From Xiphydria camelus (lineage: Eukaryota > Arthropoda > Insecta > Hymenoptera > Xiphydriidae), in assembly GCA_963678675.1 (NCBI GenBank), contig OY783192.1:34503250-34567249 (forward strand): a stretch of DNA of 64,000 nucleotides. The letters are read 5' to 3'. The first letter of the stretch is position 1; every line of letters begins with the position of its first letter. Of this stretch, positions 36,012 through 48,700 are shown in pieces. The notes beneath the pieces are model-generated. The model was given only the letters and a program-made list of their open reading frames with translations, ran no database searches and was not told the DNA's origin. The position numbers were made by a program, and so were the translations under genes.

Positions 36012-39000
36012 TAATCGGTGCTCGTTTGCAATATCCGTAATCATCTACGTATGGCTTCCACGTCTTCATCGGAATCATACTCATCGCCGCGTTGTCTATC
36101 GAAACCAAAGATCTAAAATATTGTAATGTTTGTGCCAAACCGAGAGGCGCTTTTAATTATTATGTAAGTGATTTCCTCTTAATTGCCGCAGGAGTTATTC
36201 CGTCTACCAATTCGTAAATGTTCAACGCGTTCGTGTCGGAACGAATCTTCAAAAATCTCTATCAAAAGATTTGTTCTTCTCAAAAGCGTGACTTTGTAGT
36301 AGAAAAATGGAATTCTACTATACATATTACTAGAAAAGTTTCGACATTGGCGCGGCGCGTTTTAAATTGCTTTTCGATGACATTATTGGGGAATTCGATT
36401 CATTTTGACTTGGAGTGTATGTCAGATTGAATGTTGAGTTTTTACTTATATTCTTGAAAAAAATATTCCTGAGTCAAAGATATGGGAACTGTTGAGAGAA
36501 TTAAATCAAAGCGAATCATTTTGCAATGATTATTCAAACAGTTTGTAACAATCCTGAGTGGTAATTCGAGAGAGGATCTGTATTTTGACTTGTGAATACA
36601 TTTTTTAGCATATTATATGATCCAAAAAGGAATTTTAAAAATTTTATACGATTTACGGCAATACTTATCTACTTATTATCGTGCCATAATTTTACATTCG
36701 AACACAAAATAGGCAATCAGAAAACTCGTCAAGAAGCTTATTTTGTACAGAATGGTTCAATCTTATTAATTTTAACTTGTATAATTATAATCTCAGATAG
36801 AGTTTCTTCTCAAAACAATATTAGAAATTCTATACCAGCAAAATAATAATCGCATTTTGGCAATAAAATGTCGACTTTCGATCAATCCCATATAATAGTT
36901 CAACAAAGCAAAACTGTAATGAAAAGATGATAGATACGTTTAAGAGAAATCTATATGCAAACAGTGGGCACAATATATCTGTTTTTTTTTCCAAAAAGAT
37001 GGATGAAGTAGTCTTGCAAATCAGAAGCAAACTAACGTGAAAAATCTACCCATATAACAATTTAATTGGTAGAAAATAGAGCAGTTTTTAACATTGTGAA
37101 ATTGAATACTTTAGACTTTCTTTAAAAATATGATATAATTCTTGGTGGTAGCTCCTCTGAATTACTAAGCAAGAATTACTTCATTTTCTTAATGATTTTT
37201 TAAAGCTGTGCATTTGGCATATTGTCTGAATTCTTCTAACCTGCCCCTTATGCGCGTGTAAAAAACGTAGCCAGGTCTTAATTTGGGTTAATAATCCACC
37301 TTAATTGAAATTAATAAACCAAAAAACTTGTAGAAAGTTTCCACCGCTTTTGCATGATCTTTATCGAATCTTATCCACTTTCTTCATTTATCGTTTCAAT
37401 TATTGAATTGATAGAATATATATTCATACGAGAAAGTGGTCAGGTAGTTGCACTTTGATTTAGTGTTCCATTCGATTTCTAACGACAAAGAATCTGAGCG
37501 TGCGGCTCGAAGAGATTACTCACAATTGCCAATGACTTTCATAGATTTAGCAAGTTCATATAGAATCGCACAAGTACCCATAAATGCCTATGGATAATCT
37601 TTTGGAATACCAGTCGTATATAATTAATTAATCGTCGTGTGAAATCGTTCTGAGAAGAAAAAATGCCTGCAAGTGCACTTGAAATCGGAAGCTGCAGTGT
37701 ATCGTTGCAAAACGTAATCATGACTCTTCGGCGATAACTGAGACTCCACCGTAAGATTTCGAGGTGTCTCGCGAAGGAAACCGATACACGGTCTTCTTCT
37801 CTCGAAGTGATATTTATTATTATCATAGGAATAACTCCGATTGTCTATTTTAAGTGTGATACTATCGCTTTAATTTATTTCAACTCGTACGTCCGATGTA
37901 AATTTGCGTTTAGATGATCGTATTCTGTATATTGCGTATACCACTACGGTTAGTTTTAACAAAAATATACTGCGAGAGATTGAGAGATATTTCTGGAATA
38001 AAAAGAAAAGACACAAAACTCAAAAGAATAATATTTACGAGTACAAAACGCGGTACAGGATATATTTATATCAGGTTTATATAAATTGTAAGTGATATAC
38101 TGATACAAGTTAGTGACGATGAAATAGACAAAAATCATATTCTCTCCCACAAATTGCGTTTTTATTTCTAGAACCCGGTAACGATACCCTGTGAACTGAT
38201 TGAACACTTTTAAATATGTGAATGAATGTTGTACAATCTTACAAAAAGCACAAATCTTGCGAAAGTATTAGTAAGTATTTCTACAGCACATACTTCTATA
38301 AGACATGTGCTACGTGAGACGTGGATCACTTTGCCATTCAAATTACAAAGAAAGTAGTTAAAGCTGTATAATAGAAAATGAATTTAGATAAATAATATGA
38401 ATGTATAGTTAAAGTTGTTAAAATTGCTGTGTCTCAGCTAAATTTCATATAAGTATATTATTATTTATATGCAGATAAATACGAGTACATGGCATAAATT
38501 GATATGCACTGAGCTTATAATCTGTCTTTCTTAATCGATCTTTCGATAATGTCTCTCTGTAAAAGGTCGAGGAGCCACTGTTTATATACCTGTGTCTCTA
38601 CTTTAGTCGAAAGCTAGCTTTCGTACAGAGCGCACGTGTTACGTGAAAGAGGAAGAAAGATTTCGCTTTGTTATACAATTAATATCTTTGGGGAAAAAAG
38701 CATCTAATTTTAATTCTGTGACATAATGGATTTTCTTGGTATGTAAAATATTTTACCGTACTCTCTTGGACAAATTTAATTTCATCTTAAAATTACTGAA
38801 AACCCACGCGGTGTGGTGAGTTTACGGAAACGATGCCTTTTTAGAATTCTTTGTTTTCAACCAATTGAAAAGTTACGTATAACACAATATAACGTCAAAA
38901 ACTCTAGTTTTGAACTTAAATTGATACTATCACTCGATGAACAGCTATCTTTGCCACAGTCGTGCGTCCGTTATTTGGCGAAACAATAATATTTTTGATT

Positions 39001-39698
39001 ACACGCTGGCTGGTAAATTTATATCTCGAGGGTGTTGTGCGGTCGGGTATAATATACAAATATCTCTTACGGTGACTAAAGTCAAGCTCACCGTTTTCCT
39101 TTTTAAATACAAATATATTGATTTATCATACATTGTATCGGAAAAATATACCGACACTTCGGTGTTTAACAATAAACGAAGGGTTTACCCTCGTTCACAT
39201 AAGACAAGGGTATACTTATACTTTTCTAATATTTCCCGCTTACACGATGTATTAAATCTATCGTTCCTAAATGCCACTTAAATCAACGTTCATGTTTTAA
39301 AACGACGACAGTGTAAAGGGAAAAGGATAAATTCGTATGAACGCCACACGCTCGCCTCAATTTTGTAGAAATAATCGTTATGAAGGGACAGTACGTCGAG
39401 TAACGTACGACCGTTTTTCTGTATTCGGGAAAAACTCGAATATAATTGGACCAGCATTTTATCGTTTGAATTGGATTAATGATGAATGTAATTAAAAAGG
39501 TTTCAACGTGGTACCAATTAGCCGATTTTTTCCCACGCGTACCTTGTCGAATCAGTATTTCCGGGAATAGTTTCTCTTTATTATAACAGCAGTAACAAAA
39601 TGCTAATGACACCATTTTGCCAATGCTATTATAAGAACAGAAAATTGTTCTCGACAAAGGAAACGCTGCTATATCTTATGCTTATCATACGAAATATA
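36012..39698. other. gene-poor AT-rich intergenic region
   Basis: I see no supported gene, RNA or large repeat here. Open frames are short and AT-codon driven. Confidence 0.4.
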
Positions 39699-39788
39699 TT
39701 AACACGTTGACTGCGAATCACCATCTGTAGTCCTCTTGATAATCAACGATTGCACACGGACCCGCGTCCTATGCAGTCAATGTGTTAA
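39699..39788. mobile_element. 90-bp TTAA-flanked mini-element
   Basis: TTAA at 39699-39702 and 39785-39788 bracket ends CACGTTGACTGC and GCAGTCAATGTG, inverses with one mismatch. Related in design, and partly in end sequence (CAC…TTGACTGC versus CACTTTCACTGC), to the element at 35806. Very short, so certainly non-autonomous. Confidence 0.6.
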
Positions 39789-40369
39789 CGGAAACAGCAC
39801 AAATCGTAATTAATATTTTTCATTACTGTTCAGAGTGTAATACAAAAGAAAACTGCGTCACGCGCAAAGTAGAACTGCTCAGAATTTTCTCTCTATCGAG
39901 GTAATATATGACTATATACATATTCTAAGAGCGATAAGTTCGTGAAACGCATGAATGGTCTTTTCTTTTTCTTTATTATAAGGAACATCGCAAGAACATT
40001 ACCCGAAGGTAACGTTTTGTTTCTCGGATTTTGACGAATAGGATTCGGTACCTCGCAAAGCTCTGTCGAATTTCTTGACTCGACTGCGTGAAGCTTCAAG
40101 AAATTCGACCTGCGAGATCCACGAGATCTGTATTGAAATTGGTGTACATTAAAAAACACGGCGATGCCAAAAGGATCGCGCAAAGTTACGATGTGATCAA
40201 ATGAAAAATAACGAGCATGCGATCATAGGATAAAATTAAAACTTCAGATGAATTGTATCGTCCAAGTGTAGTAAAGCTCAGTAGAGAATGTGAAGAGAAA
40301 ACTGGAGAACGTATTGTCGATCGTGTAACGTCTAACATATCTAATCCGACTTTCTTGTTTCCGTTGCAG

Positions 40370-41151
40370 GACCCAGGCCTCCACCCTATAATAGACATCC
40401 ACTTGAACGTGACATAAATGCCTATTTGATGGGGGAAATTACGTACAGAGAACTTCACGACACTGTTTCGGAAAAAAGGAATGTTATGATCGCTGACTTC
40501 CGATCCACCTGGGTCAGATATACTGATCTAATGTCTCGTCTCCCCGTGGATCTTCAAGAGAATATTTCGAGAAATTTTCTCATTTTATGGCTTGGCAGTA
40601 ACTATAACGCCGGCATAATGCTCAATTCACTGAAAGCCATGTGGGAGCATAAAGAAATCAGCCATACCTTTCAAGTCCTTGCCGATATTGAGAACACGGC
40701 AACCGCAATTACCACCCTTCACGAGAAGACTGTTATGAAAGCTGAAGCAGTGAATGAGTCGTTTAAAGATATTAACAGTCTGCTTCTCGATTCCGTATCC
40801 AAGGTAGCAGCAGGAATGAAGAGAGCAAGTGAGGAACTTGAAGCATCCACAACGAAGCGAGATGACGAAGCGTCCGCGGTACCCTCTACAAGCACGGACG
40901 CACCATCGGGAATCGGGGCGTATTCACCAAGAAAAGATATGATTTATTCACGCACCATAAAGAGATCGCCGAGGAAGGGTAACTAAATTTGTTCCAAAGC
41001 ATCTATCACCGCAGGGAAAAATCGATTGATTTCCCACGCCTCCTTCTCTTCCGAAGAGCTTTTCGAGTGTTTCCTTGCTACGAAGAAACCTACGCCGATC
41101 ACAGGTACTTACTTAATACCGGCAGGGCTTACTCGGAAGAGAAAGGTTTGA
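40370..41151 (+). pseudogene. orphan spliced reading frame broken by one TAA
   Basis: An exon-like frame opens at 40370 right after a good acceptor (TTTCTTGTTTCCGTTGCAG) with PPPYNRHPLERD. It runs 204 codons to a TAA at 40984-40986. The same frame then stays open for another 54 codons with protein-like composition (for example FSSEELFECFLATKKP) to a TGA at 41149-41151. The first part is mixed charged/hydrophobic (LPVDLQENISRNFLILWLGS) and then Ser/Thr/Lys-rich. I do not recognise the family. No upstream exon was found. It could be a lineage-specific gene whose real end is 40986, a pseudogene with a nonsense mutation, or an old viral or mobile-element insertion; nothing in the sequence decides. 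Confidence 0.45.
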
Positions 41152-41289
41152 TAGCGGCACTAAGCAGATTACAAGTTACCGAGTTTACTCCGCGAATGCA
41201 AAAGATAACTGTCACACTCCTGCATAAATACCCACTCGAGAATAATCAGTACAAAACGATCATTAATGGCGATAATTTAGACTAAGGAA

Positions 41290-42785
41290 AAAAGGGAAAG
41301 GGATAACGTGCACGGAAAGCGAAGCACGAGAAGAGAAAACGCTTCGTCCGACAGAATACACAAGGCTAGTGAGAAACAGTGAGAGCGAAGCAAAGAACCG
41401 TCGAATCGAGAATTTTTGAATGAATTGGACTTGGACGTGAGAAAGGAGGAGTCGAGTCTCATGGGTTTTAAGATTTCGAAAACGCGTATTCCCTTATAAG
41501 TAAGAATTTATATAATACCAAGTACGTCGGGTTCGTGGCACTTCAAACTCAGTCTCCCGATATATTCGCGCTTTGTAATCCAGATTTTATGTCACCAAGT
41601 GGACCGTACCAGTCGTCACGATGATTTGCGACACGTCCCATAGCTTCAAGAGTGCCACAAGCACTGTGTTATAGAGAGATGTTTAAAGTCGGTTGCGGAT
41701 TTCTTGTAAGCACAGGTGACTAAACGAGCAGCTACAAAACGCACACCCAACGTGAACGGGAAATTACGACGCGTGCTTTTTGCAAGACATCCCGTATACC
41801 AAGAGCGTGCGAATCCGCTTACCGGAAACCGTCGTACGGTGCGCGAAACCGAAGTTCCTGAACGCGTACAAATAAGACGAGCCAGACGTACAATGATCCT
41901 CTTCCACAAGTGTCGTTCCTTTATTTTATCTTTAAACAGTTAGTAACATGGCGGGAGAAGGCGTTCGTGTGTACAGTATAATAAATTTGTTGTACCTAAC
42001 TGAAAGCTTAATATTAAAATAGTCCATCCGATTCGAGCAATTTCAACTGTCCCTTACAATTAAGATAACCATAGTATTGTGTGATGCGCGAGCTGTAAAC
42101 GCGACGGAACGTGCCTGAAATATAGCGCGTAATCTGATATTTATATCGTATCCACAGCACCTCCACTTCGCAGTCTGAACTCACAGTCTCCTTGGAGTAA
42201 GTCGGTGGTTGGCTGTTTCGAGTGACGGGTGATCTGTGGCAAATGCATGTTTTTAAATGATTTGCTGTCTTTGCAGACTATACGAGCTTCCGGAATGTCT
42301 TAAGTCTCGCAGAAGGTTGGCTAGTGTGGTTGACATTAGCGAAAAAGATAAAGTTTATAAAAGAAGGGTTTCTCTGTTATAAATGAAACCGATAAATTAT
42401 CGAGAATGTACCATAGTTGTTCTATCTTTATCTATCTTTATAATAAAATACTTCATTTGTGTAAATCACGATTGATTAGCGTCATTATTACGATTGTAGA
42501 AATATGTGAAATGGGCTGAAACTGACTCGAATAACGTTCAGACCATTCAGAAGACGGAACGACCGCTTCTTTCGACGTTAAAGGAAATTTTAAAAGCGTC
42601 GAAATATTAATGAATTATATACAGAAATCGACTCCTCGAAAAAGTTTTTACCAGAATCAAGGAGACATCAATTGACGATTCCTCGCGCTTTGATTCGACG
42701 CTCGACAAATTAAAGTAACCGGGGTTTTCCCGAAAAGCTTCAGTTTTCAATCGTACAGTGGAATAATAATTACCATTTCAGATGC
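41290..42785. other. intergenic region downstream of the CDYL-like gene
   Basis: Contains an unsupported Arg-rich open frame at 41716-41943 and otherwise nothing recognisable. The 3' UTR of the CDYL-like gene (minus strand) must lie at its right edge; no canonical minus-strand AATAAA was noticed close to the stop. Confidence 0.35.
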
Positions 42786-45700
42786 TCACTGCTCTTGTCC
42801 ATCGATATAAGCTTTAATAGCCGTTTGACACTCCGCGGAGCACCACTGCTGAACCAGCAAGTAACTCTCTGACTCTAGCGCAGCGTCCAACTTCTTGCGT
42901 AAGCTATGGCGCAGTAGAGCTTTAGTGGCTTCCATAGACTGAAACGAACGAAAGGGAAAAGTGAATAATATTGCAGTTTCATGAGCCGTCATCTCTTCTT
43001 ATCAAGTCGTATATTTTCTTGATATCCACATAGCAAGTATTCAAACTTTCCAGTGCAAGATTTCTCTTTGATACGTGGGGTAAAGAACACCGATGAATGG
43101 ACGCATGAACCAGTAAATAAATGCTTTAAATATTACTTTAAATAGTAAACTTTTCACGTCGGATTCCTGTTACGCGAGGCTTTCCTCTCATATATTTATA
43201 AGTACTCCATAGTTAAGCACGGATCACGATTGTAAAGCAAACATTGGCATGACCCAGAGCTTAAGGTCGACGAAAGAGTAACATATAGGTAATATGTCGA
43301 CCCACTATCGGCGTGAATGTGGCAAGGCCGAAGTTCTAGCACGATCGAGAGCCGGCAAAATGTTTGATATGAACATTAACGAGAGAAATCTATGAATATC
43401 AATATCGAATAGTTTCAGTGTCAACCACTGGCGCAAAGCACGTGGGTGTGATGTGTGGGATTTCGATGCGTCTTTAAACGTCCAGTGCTCCCACAACTCA
43501 CGTTGGGAAAGTACGAATCAGTGTCGGTGTCCATAAACTCTAAAACGCTATGCATTCTAAAACGATTTTCGTAACGTGCCTTTTACTTTCGTTGATGAAT
43601 AACGGATACGGAATGTATAAGATGATCGCTAATAAGAAGAGTGGAGTCGTTTTTAAGTACATGGAAGAAGTGCGTATTCATTCTCCAGTATAACGTGAAA
43701 TTTCAGCTTTGGCAAGTTTACAATCAGAGCAATTCCGACTGATATTGCGAGTATCGTTGGTGTACCTTTCAATGCTAATACTATTCCTTTGTTAAAACTT
43801 GAGCGCAAAATTCATTAACACATTTAAAGATTAAGTTACTGCCAAAAAAGCTTCATATCAATGTAGAGAAAAAATTCACGGATAATGAGATAATTGTGAC
43901 TGGAGATGCTTCCAAAATGCGAAACCTTAAGAAATTCAAGAATTCAAAGTATCACCTTCAATTCAAATTATGTTTGCACCTACGAACTTTAAATAGAAAA
44001 TTATATAAGATTCTTCCAGTTAATAAATTGTAGTAGAATTGATGGCATATTCTTCAATCGCGCAGATATCGCGCATCTACAAACAAGTTCTGTATCAATG
44101 TCGGGAAAAAAGTTAATGGATAACGAGATAATCACGATAAAAGATAGCCATGAAATGTGAAATCTTAAAAAGTTCACACGTCCGGGATACTACGTTCAAT
44201 CAAAATCATTTCCACACGTCCAAATTCTAAATTAAGGTCTGGTTAATCAACTAAGAGATTAGCAGCATTGATGACATGAAATAATTATTAATCCAACTAA
44301 TTTCTGTTGCTCAGTGTGTGTGAAACGGGTTGTGATTTTAAAATAGCTTTCATATCACATAATATCCATTTTTTCTAATTTCTTCTCAATTGTCCAATCG
44401 ATCTGAATGCAATCGCCAGATTCGCGGAGAGAGTAGCCTGCGCGAGTGCGGATCGAACGAGGCGTGCAGCGCGGTACACAAGAGATTTTGGACGTCCACC
44501 TTGGTCGAGAGACTCTGCAGGTGTCCCGGTGCGACTGAGTGCCCGTGGAAGTGGACAAAGAAATTAGATAAATCGTCGATGATTCTGAACAACAGATCGC
44601 ATCTCAAGGTACGCAAATTCGGAAGTATTTGCGAGATAACGAGCTAGCTCTTCGCGTCGTCGTGCAGTTTTGCAGATCGGTAGCGGAGAAGGAAACTTGC
44701 AGTCGCAAGCAGACGGCTGTGATTATACATGGAAAGGGAGACGCGCGTAATACTTATATGATCCCGCACAATGTCACCGTCAACTGCATCTGTCCGACAT
44801 CCCATTACTGGAGACTGCAGAAGTACAGCATCGGCGATAAGGATCGACTCGATCAAGAATTCAGGTGTGCCAAGGTAAGTGTACCAACGGTGTAAACTAA
44901 GAGATTATCATTTTCGCGAGGCAGCGTTGTGATGATTTCTATTATGCTTCACGCTCTGATCGCGCGGAATCGTCTATAATAACTGTATTATTATTTCATG
45001 GTTACGCTTGACATTCTACGAGAATTCCATTGATCTTTGTTCTTTATCGAGATGTATTTGCGTAACCCTTATGTATCAATGACCGGGTACCGGGCAATTT
45101 TTTATGATTAAATATCCTTCAAAATTGTAAGAACTTTAACGTCAGATTTGTATTATGCTTCACGTTCTGATCGTGCAGAATTGTCTGATGTATTATTGTA
45201 TTATATTTCAATTGTATTATTTTTCATGGTCACGCGTGGCATTATTCTACGAGAATAGCAAAGGATATGCGAAAGTCTAGACTTTTGTGGGTACGTCAGA
45301 GCGGATCTATTCTCGATATATTACCGATGTACTTGTCCCATCGGACACCTATGCATTCACGAAGAAAAATCGCTGGAGAACGTGCCGGAATTACTCTACT
45401 CAGGTCCAGTCTACAAGGCACGCTGTTACCCTTATTAAACCGTCGTATGCTCGAAAAAATATTACTTATTTAAGTATGTATCTGATATGAAATTGATTAT
45501 AATATTACGGGATATTTCGCAACAAGCAAGTCTCCTAAATAGCGTCCTTTTTGTGATACGAAAATGTGGCAAGGAAACATTTGTTTGGCTCAAAATGCAA
45601 CGACGGGAAATTAATTCTTCTCGACGCGATATCTTTTGCGATTTCAAGATAATGGAGGATTTTTGTTTCAAATGCGTCGAGACGTTTCCATCGACACGAT

Positions 45701-48700
45701 ATATGTAGAATTCGTGAGATCCGTATTCAAATAAAGCATTTCTTGAAATGATTGTTTCCTCCTCGAAAGGCTTTGAAGTAATTATATAAGTCTGTTATTA
45801 AGCTCGACTTACCTGCGAGGATTGCTCGCTCATCGCCCACAGCGAAGGCAGCAGTTCACCCTGAAACCGATCCGGCCACAAAACACGCGTGACGAGCCCC
45901 GTTCGCAGTGCTTCATTGGCTGTCAACGTCCTGCCACTCAATAGCAGGTCACTCGTCTATTGCATACAAACGTTACAAAAGCGTTAACTATAATTTACTC
46001 GCGATTATAAGTGGCGAGAGCGGGAAGGATGATCCTTGATATATCGTTCATCGAAACGATGGAATAGTCGTTTATCAATTAATAGTTTATAGTCGGGAAT
46101 ATTACTGAAAGTTCCGTTTACCAAAAGTTTTGATTTTATAAAAGCAAAATCTGCTTAGTTTTAAATATTCCTTCAAACGAGCACAAATGAGAAGAATATA
46201 TTGTATTCAAGCACCAGAACTTACCACTGCGCTGCCGAGAGTGTGCGATAGTGTGAAAATAGCCGCTCCTTCGGCTATGTGGCCTAATTTGCCGTAGGGA
46301 GTAGAAAATGTCGCCTTATCGCTGGCAATCACAATGTCGAACAAAGGCAACATGGTCACTCCCAATCCGACTGCGGCTCCTTGCACACCGGCAACGATGG
46401 GTTTATTGAAGGTCGCCAAGCTCTTAATGAAATCTCTGGGGGATGGATGAATCAAGTTGTCAAGTGCCATGAAATTACGATCCTCTCGAAAGGATTAGCT
46501 ATCGTCACAATATCAAGTACTTTTTATATAAAACGGATTCATGCGCTGAACTTTAATATCTAACGAATGGTGCCTCTGACGATAAAAATCCATATAAACG
46601 AAAATGTTGAGTATGAAATATCGAAGCGGGAACTCCATATACATTTTTGCCGTAGAAATTATAGTTCACAAGGAAATTGGACCGATGTGTACCACGTGCA
46701 TTATTCGATGTTTCTCCTCATTGTAACGCGTATGAGACTCATTACTATTACAGAAATGCAAGAACTCACTTGACCCCATTAGCCATTTCTTCGGCACAAA
46801 CACGCCGCACATCCTTGTCCGTGTGTACGAGACCGGAAAGCTCCAAGCCCTCGCAAAAGCTTCCCCCCGTGGACGTGAAGAGGACCACGCGACAATCGTC
46901 GTCCCTCTTCAGTATCGACAGCGTCTCGCGGAATTCTCGCATTACCTGCTCGCGATCCAGAAGTACGTAATTGAATAAAACGCGTATATCGCATTCAGTT
47001 TCCTTTTAGCTAGCTCACAATCAGCGCTGACCTGTAGCGTTATTCCGTTCTTTATTTTCGACGACGATGACGACGACGGCGTAAGTGTCAACTGTACAAG
47101 GTTCCCGTGTCGTCGTACAGTAATTTCCTTATTGCTAAATTGATTTCCTACATCTAAGTTTTGTTTTTTGCTTCCCTCGTCCTCCAGGACCTTTCCCGAA
47201 CCGCCTGAAGAAGAAAATTCATCGAGAGAAGTTCGTCGAAACGTTCGTCTCATCGGGTTATTCCGTCGCGTACATCCTTTAACTCGAACCAACTCACCTT
47301 TGGCTTTACGAGTGACCGTTGTGCTACCCGACCGACTAGGAATTCCGCTGACGGTCGAAAGTGCAGTGGCAGCCTCGGCCAAACAGTTTGCCAATTCGTC
47401 GCCATCTTCGTTGAGCGTCGCGTCCGCGTTCGCGTTATCGTTCGCCCGGGTGAAGGTGACTTTACTCTTGGCTATCTTTTTCGATTTGGGAACAGACTTC
47501 CCGACAGTCGCCGCTCCGTTGGACCTCGTAACCACTTTGCTGACGGAGCCACTGTCATTTCTCGACTCGTCGGAATCGCTGACCTCCGACTTGGTGCTCT
47601 TCTCCGTCTTCTTCGCGTCCACTCTCTTATTCGATCGAGTGGTCGCCTTCTCTTCGACGACCTCCGTATTCGCCTCGACGGCCAACTTGCTCTCCACTTT
47701 CTCGACGTCCGCCTTCAGCGCAGCCTTCTTCCTGCTCTTCTTCGACTCCGCCGCCGCCAGCTTAGCGGTCTTCTCGTCCTGCGAGTGACGTCTCTTCGTG
47801 GATCGCAGGATGTGAGCCGCTTGCTCGTCGAGCTTGCCTTCCGTGCCACCTTGCCTGTCAGGGCCCTCGATGCTGACTCTAGGACTGCCGGAAGCGCTGG
47901 AGAAGGAACTCGAGGAGTGCCGCCTGATTATGATGGAAGCATCCGCGGCGTTTCGAATCTTCGCAGGGAAAATAAACTCCGCGGAATCAGCTGCCGGTTT
48001 GACTTCGTTCGAGGTTTTCTCTTGCTGCTGCTGCTGCTGAGGTTGTTGTTGCGGTGGTGGCGGTGTCTCGTTCGAATGGCCCGTCCCTACGGACCTCTTC
48101 GATCGCGACGATACTTTGGTAGTGCTCGCTCCGGAAGTACGTAGCCGCATCACCGCGTTACGTACCATCTTTGCTCGGATCTTCAGCTCCCGCTGGACTT
48201 TCTGCATGTCCATCACCTTCGTCTGCGACTTCGTGACGGGCACCAGTCTCTTCTTACCCGGCTGCTCGACGTCGTACAACAAGTTAACGACCCCTTCGTC
48301 TTGCAGCAGCCTGTCGATCTCGTTGATGATCTTCTTCTTGGGTTTTGGTTCATTGGAAGCGTCCGAAAGACGCTTTTGCGTCTTCGACGAGGAGACTTTG
48401 GCGTTACTCTTCTTCGAGCCGAGCGACATTTTCGACAGCTTCGACTTCTTCGACGAGGGGCCGTTGGACGCCGCCGCTGACTTTTGTCGCAAGAGCTTCT
48501 TAACTGCGATCTTTCTCTTGGCGATTGGCTGTCCCTTCTTCACGAGGCTCTGCTTCGGCCGCGCTGAAGTCGTCGTTTGTTGAGGTTTTACGGATTTCAC
48601 GGCGCCCTGCTTGCTTGGCACTTGTTTCGGAGGACTCTGTTCATTTTCAACGGCCGCCGGTGCCTGTTCCGTTTCTTCGGGAAGACTCACCTCGCTGGCT

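Noticed and set aside
40989..41285. Second frame after the orphan frame at 40370
   Set aside because: The original frame also stays open across this stretch with more protein-like content, and this frame starts only after a stop with a non-ATG codon.
41716..41943. Arg-rich 75-codon frame
   Set aside because: Too short, no motif, no splice signals; could be anything.
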